From Bacteroidota bacterium (GTDB lineage: Bacteria; Bacteroidota; Bacteroidia; Bacteroidales; DTGW01), in NCBI GenBank assembly GCA_029572965.1, contig JAKPQD010000273.1, positions 1 to 64,000 of the forward strand: DNA of 64,000 nucleotides. The letters run 5' to 3'. Made by a program: the position numbers and the translations under genes. This document shows, piece by piece, positions 63,401 through 64,000 of the stretch (the stretch's first letter is position 1; each line of letters opens with the position of its first letter). The notes beneath the pieces are model-generated. The model worked only from the letters and a program-made list of their open reading frames with translations, was not told the DNA's origin and did not search any database.

Positions 63401-63429
63401 AAGCCCTGTGGCTATTCCACGGGCTTTTT
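63399..63429. terminator. Bidirectional terminator
   Basis: AAAAGCCCTGTGG (63399-63411) pairs with CCACGGGCTTTTT (63417-63429) with one bulged T. It begins at the stop of the thioredoxin-like gene and overlaps the last codons of the convergent DUF3098 gene. Confidence 0.8.
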
Positions 63430-63672
63430 CATAATTGCATAAATTTCAAAAGCAAATCCTAAAAGAACAACAATGGGTGCAAGTGTAACCCGACGAAAAC
63501 TGAATATTTCGTCAGCATTAAAAACGTTTGGATCTTCAGATTTTCCACCCATCATAAGCAGATAACCAATAAAGATAATCACAACTCCTACTACCATCAA
63601 TATGTAATTTATTTTTCCAAAAGCAAAATCAACTTTTGCTTCGCTTTCTTTTTTATTTATTGCCTTTGCCAT
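63412..63672 (-). CDS. DUF3098 family membrane protein
   Basis: Protein of 86 residues with two hydrophobic helices (INYILMVVGVVIIFIGYLLMM and VTLAPIVVLLGFAFEIYAIM). The connecting GGKSEDPNVFNADEIFSFRR matches the DUF3098 pattern. This family sits directly after ftsX in many Bacteroidota, as here, 9 bases downstream. The role is unknown, presumably linked to division or the envelope. Confidence 0.9.
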   Translation of the reverse strand: MAKAINKKESEAKVDFAFGKINYILMVVGVVIIFIGYLLMMGGKSEDPNVFNADEIFSFRRVTLAPIVVLLGFAFEIYAIMKKPVE

Positions 63673-63681
63673 AGTTTATTT

Positions 63682-64000
63682 TTAATAAAGATTGTTTTTT
63701 TGAATATTTAGATATTTATTTAATGCAAAAAAAGTGCTTATCAGGTTTATCATTATACCTAATACAATTAATCCGCCAAACAGATAATAGAGCAACCTAA
63801 AATCTACAAGCAAACTCATATCACTAAAATTACGCTCGGTATATATCAATATCCCCGAAATTGCAACTATCGAAATTGTGGAAGCCATAAAGCCAAGCAC
63901 CATACTTTTGAACAAAAATGGTTTGCGGATAAAACTTTTTGTTGCTCCTACAAGCTGCATAGTACGAATTGTAAAACGCCTCGAATGAACTAACAGTCTT
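63682..64000 (-). CDS. ftsX: Cell division permease-like protein FtsX, C-terminal part
   Basis: The visible 105 codons are the end of FtsX; the start lies beyond base 64000. Reading from the window edge, TIRTMQLVGATKSFIRKPFLFK is the conserved FtsX segment before the third helix. Two further helices follow (GFMASTISIVAISGILIY; LFGGLIVLGIMINLISTFFA). FtsX with FtsE regulates peptidoglycan hydrolases in division. The internal ATG at 63960 is not the start. Confidence 0.92.
   Translation of the reverse strand, partial: RLLVHSRRFTIRTMQLVGATKSFIRKPFLFKSMVLGFMASTISIVAISGILIYTERNFSDMSLLVDFRLLYYLFGGLIVLGIMINLISTFFALNKYLNIQKNNLY

Overview
The window reads as a chromosomal segment of an anaerobic or facultative Bacteroidota bacterium, most likely allied to Bacteroidales. 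The evidence is: a b558-type SdhC with SdhAB, a 630-residue Bacteroidota-type PurF, an IPExxxVDY-family protein, a DUF3098 gene beside ftsX, a Bacteroidota putative porin, a sensor with Reg_prop propellers and a Y_Y_Y domain, many non-Shine-Dalgarno starts, and promoters of the TTTG-N19/20-TAnnTTTG type (clearest before cysK and sdhC). The DNA is AT-rich. I see no prophage, CRISPR array or complete insertion sequence.

Layout. 1-4660 (minus): a heterodisulfide-reductase-like redox operon (two HdrC-like, one HdrB-like and one HdrA-like protein, then a membrane HdrE-HdrD fusion that leaves the window), followed by tRNA-Ser(GCU). 4992-6755: clpS-nfeD-floA. 6892-12154: a TPR/SPOR-like envelope protein, peroxiredoxin Bcp, a large palindromic intergenic element with a candidate structured RNA, a porin and a phosphoesterase. 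12226-17121: Mrp ATPase and the sdhCAB (fumarate reductase/succinate dehydrogenase) operon. 17325-25281: a broken four-helix-bundle gene, Pro-aminopeptidase, NhaA, SppA, RsmA, PyrE, a NUDIX hydrolase and a frameshifted response regulator. 25340-30530: a complete six-gene Ech-type group 4 [NiFe]-hydrogenase operon. 30663-36271: the rod-shape operon mreB-mreC-mreD-mrdA-rodA. 36537-46369: purH, a small ORF, hicBA toxin-antitoxin, a PAS histidine kinase, hisS, a second broken four-helix-bundle gene, ettA and msrBA. 46549-51775: a hybrid histidine kinase with a degenerate ATPase domain facing a double-propeller sensor with a SpoIIE phosphatase, separated by a MITE-like inverted-repeat element. 51844-64000: ubiD, purF, envelope proteins, cysK, gltX, stress protein, cardiolipin synthase, a thioredoxin-like protein, DUF3098 and the end of ftsX.

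How the parts fit. Ech would couple ferredoxin oxidation to H2 release and ion pumping. The Hdr-like operon looks like a soluble flavin/iron-sulfur module joined to a quinone-reactive membrane subunit. SdhCAB works on fumarate/succinate with menaquinone, and the UbiD-family decarboxylase may serve menaquinone synthesis. Together this suggests fermentative or anaerobic-respiratory energy metabolism; that synthesis is inference, while each gene assignment rests on visible motifs.

Three genes carry frameshifts (two four-helix-bundle genes and a response regulator). In the response regulator the break sits on an A_AAA_AAC slippery heptamer, which leaves open programmed -1 frameshifting as well as mutation or a homopolymer sequencing error.
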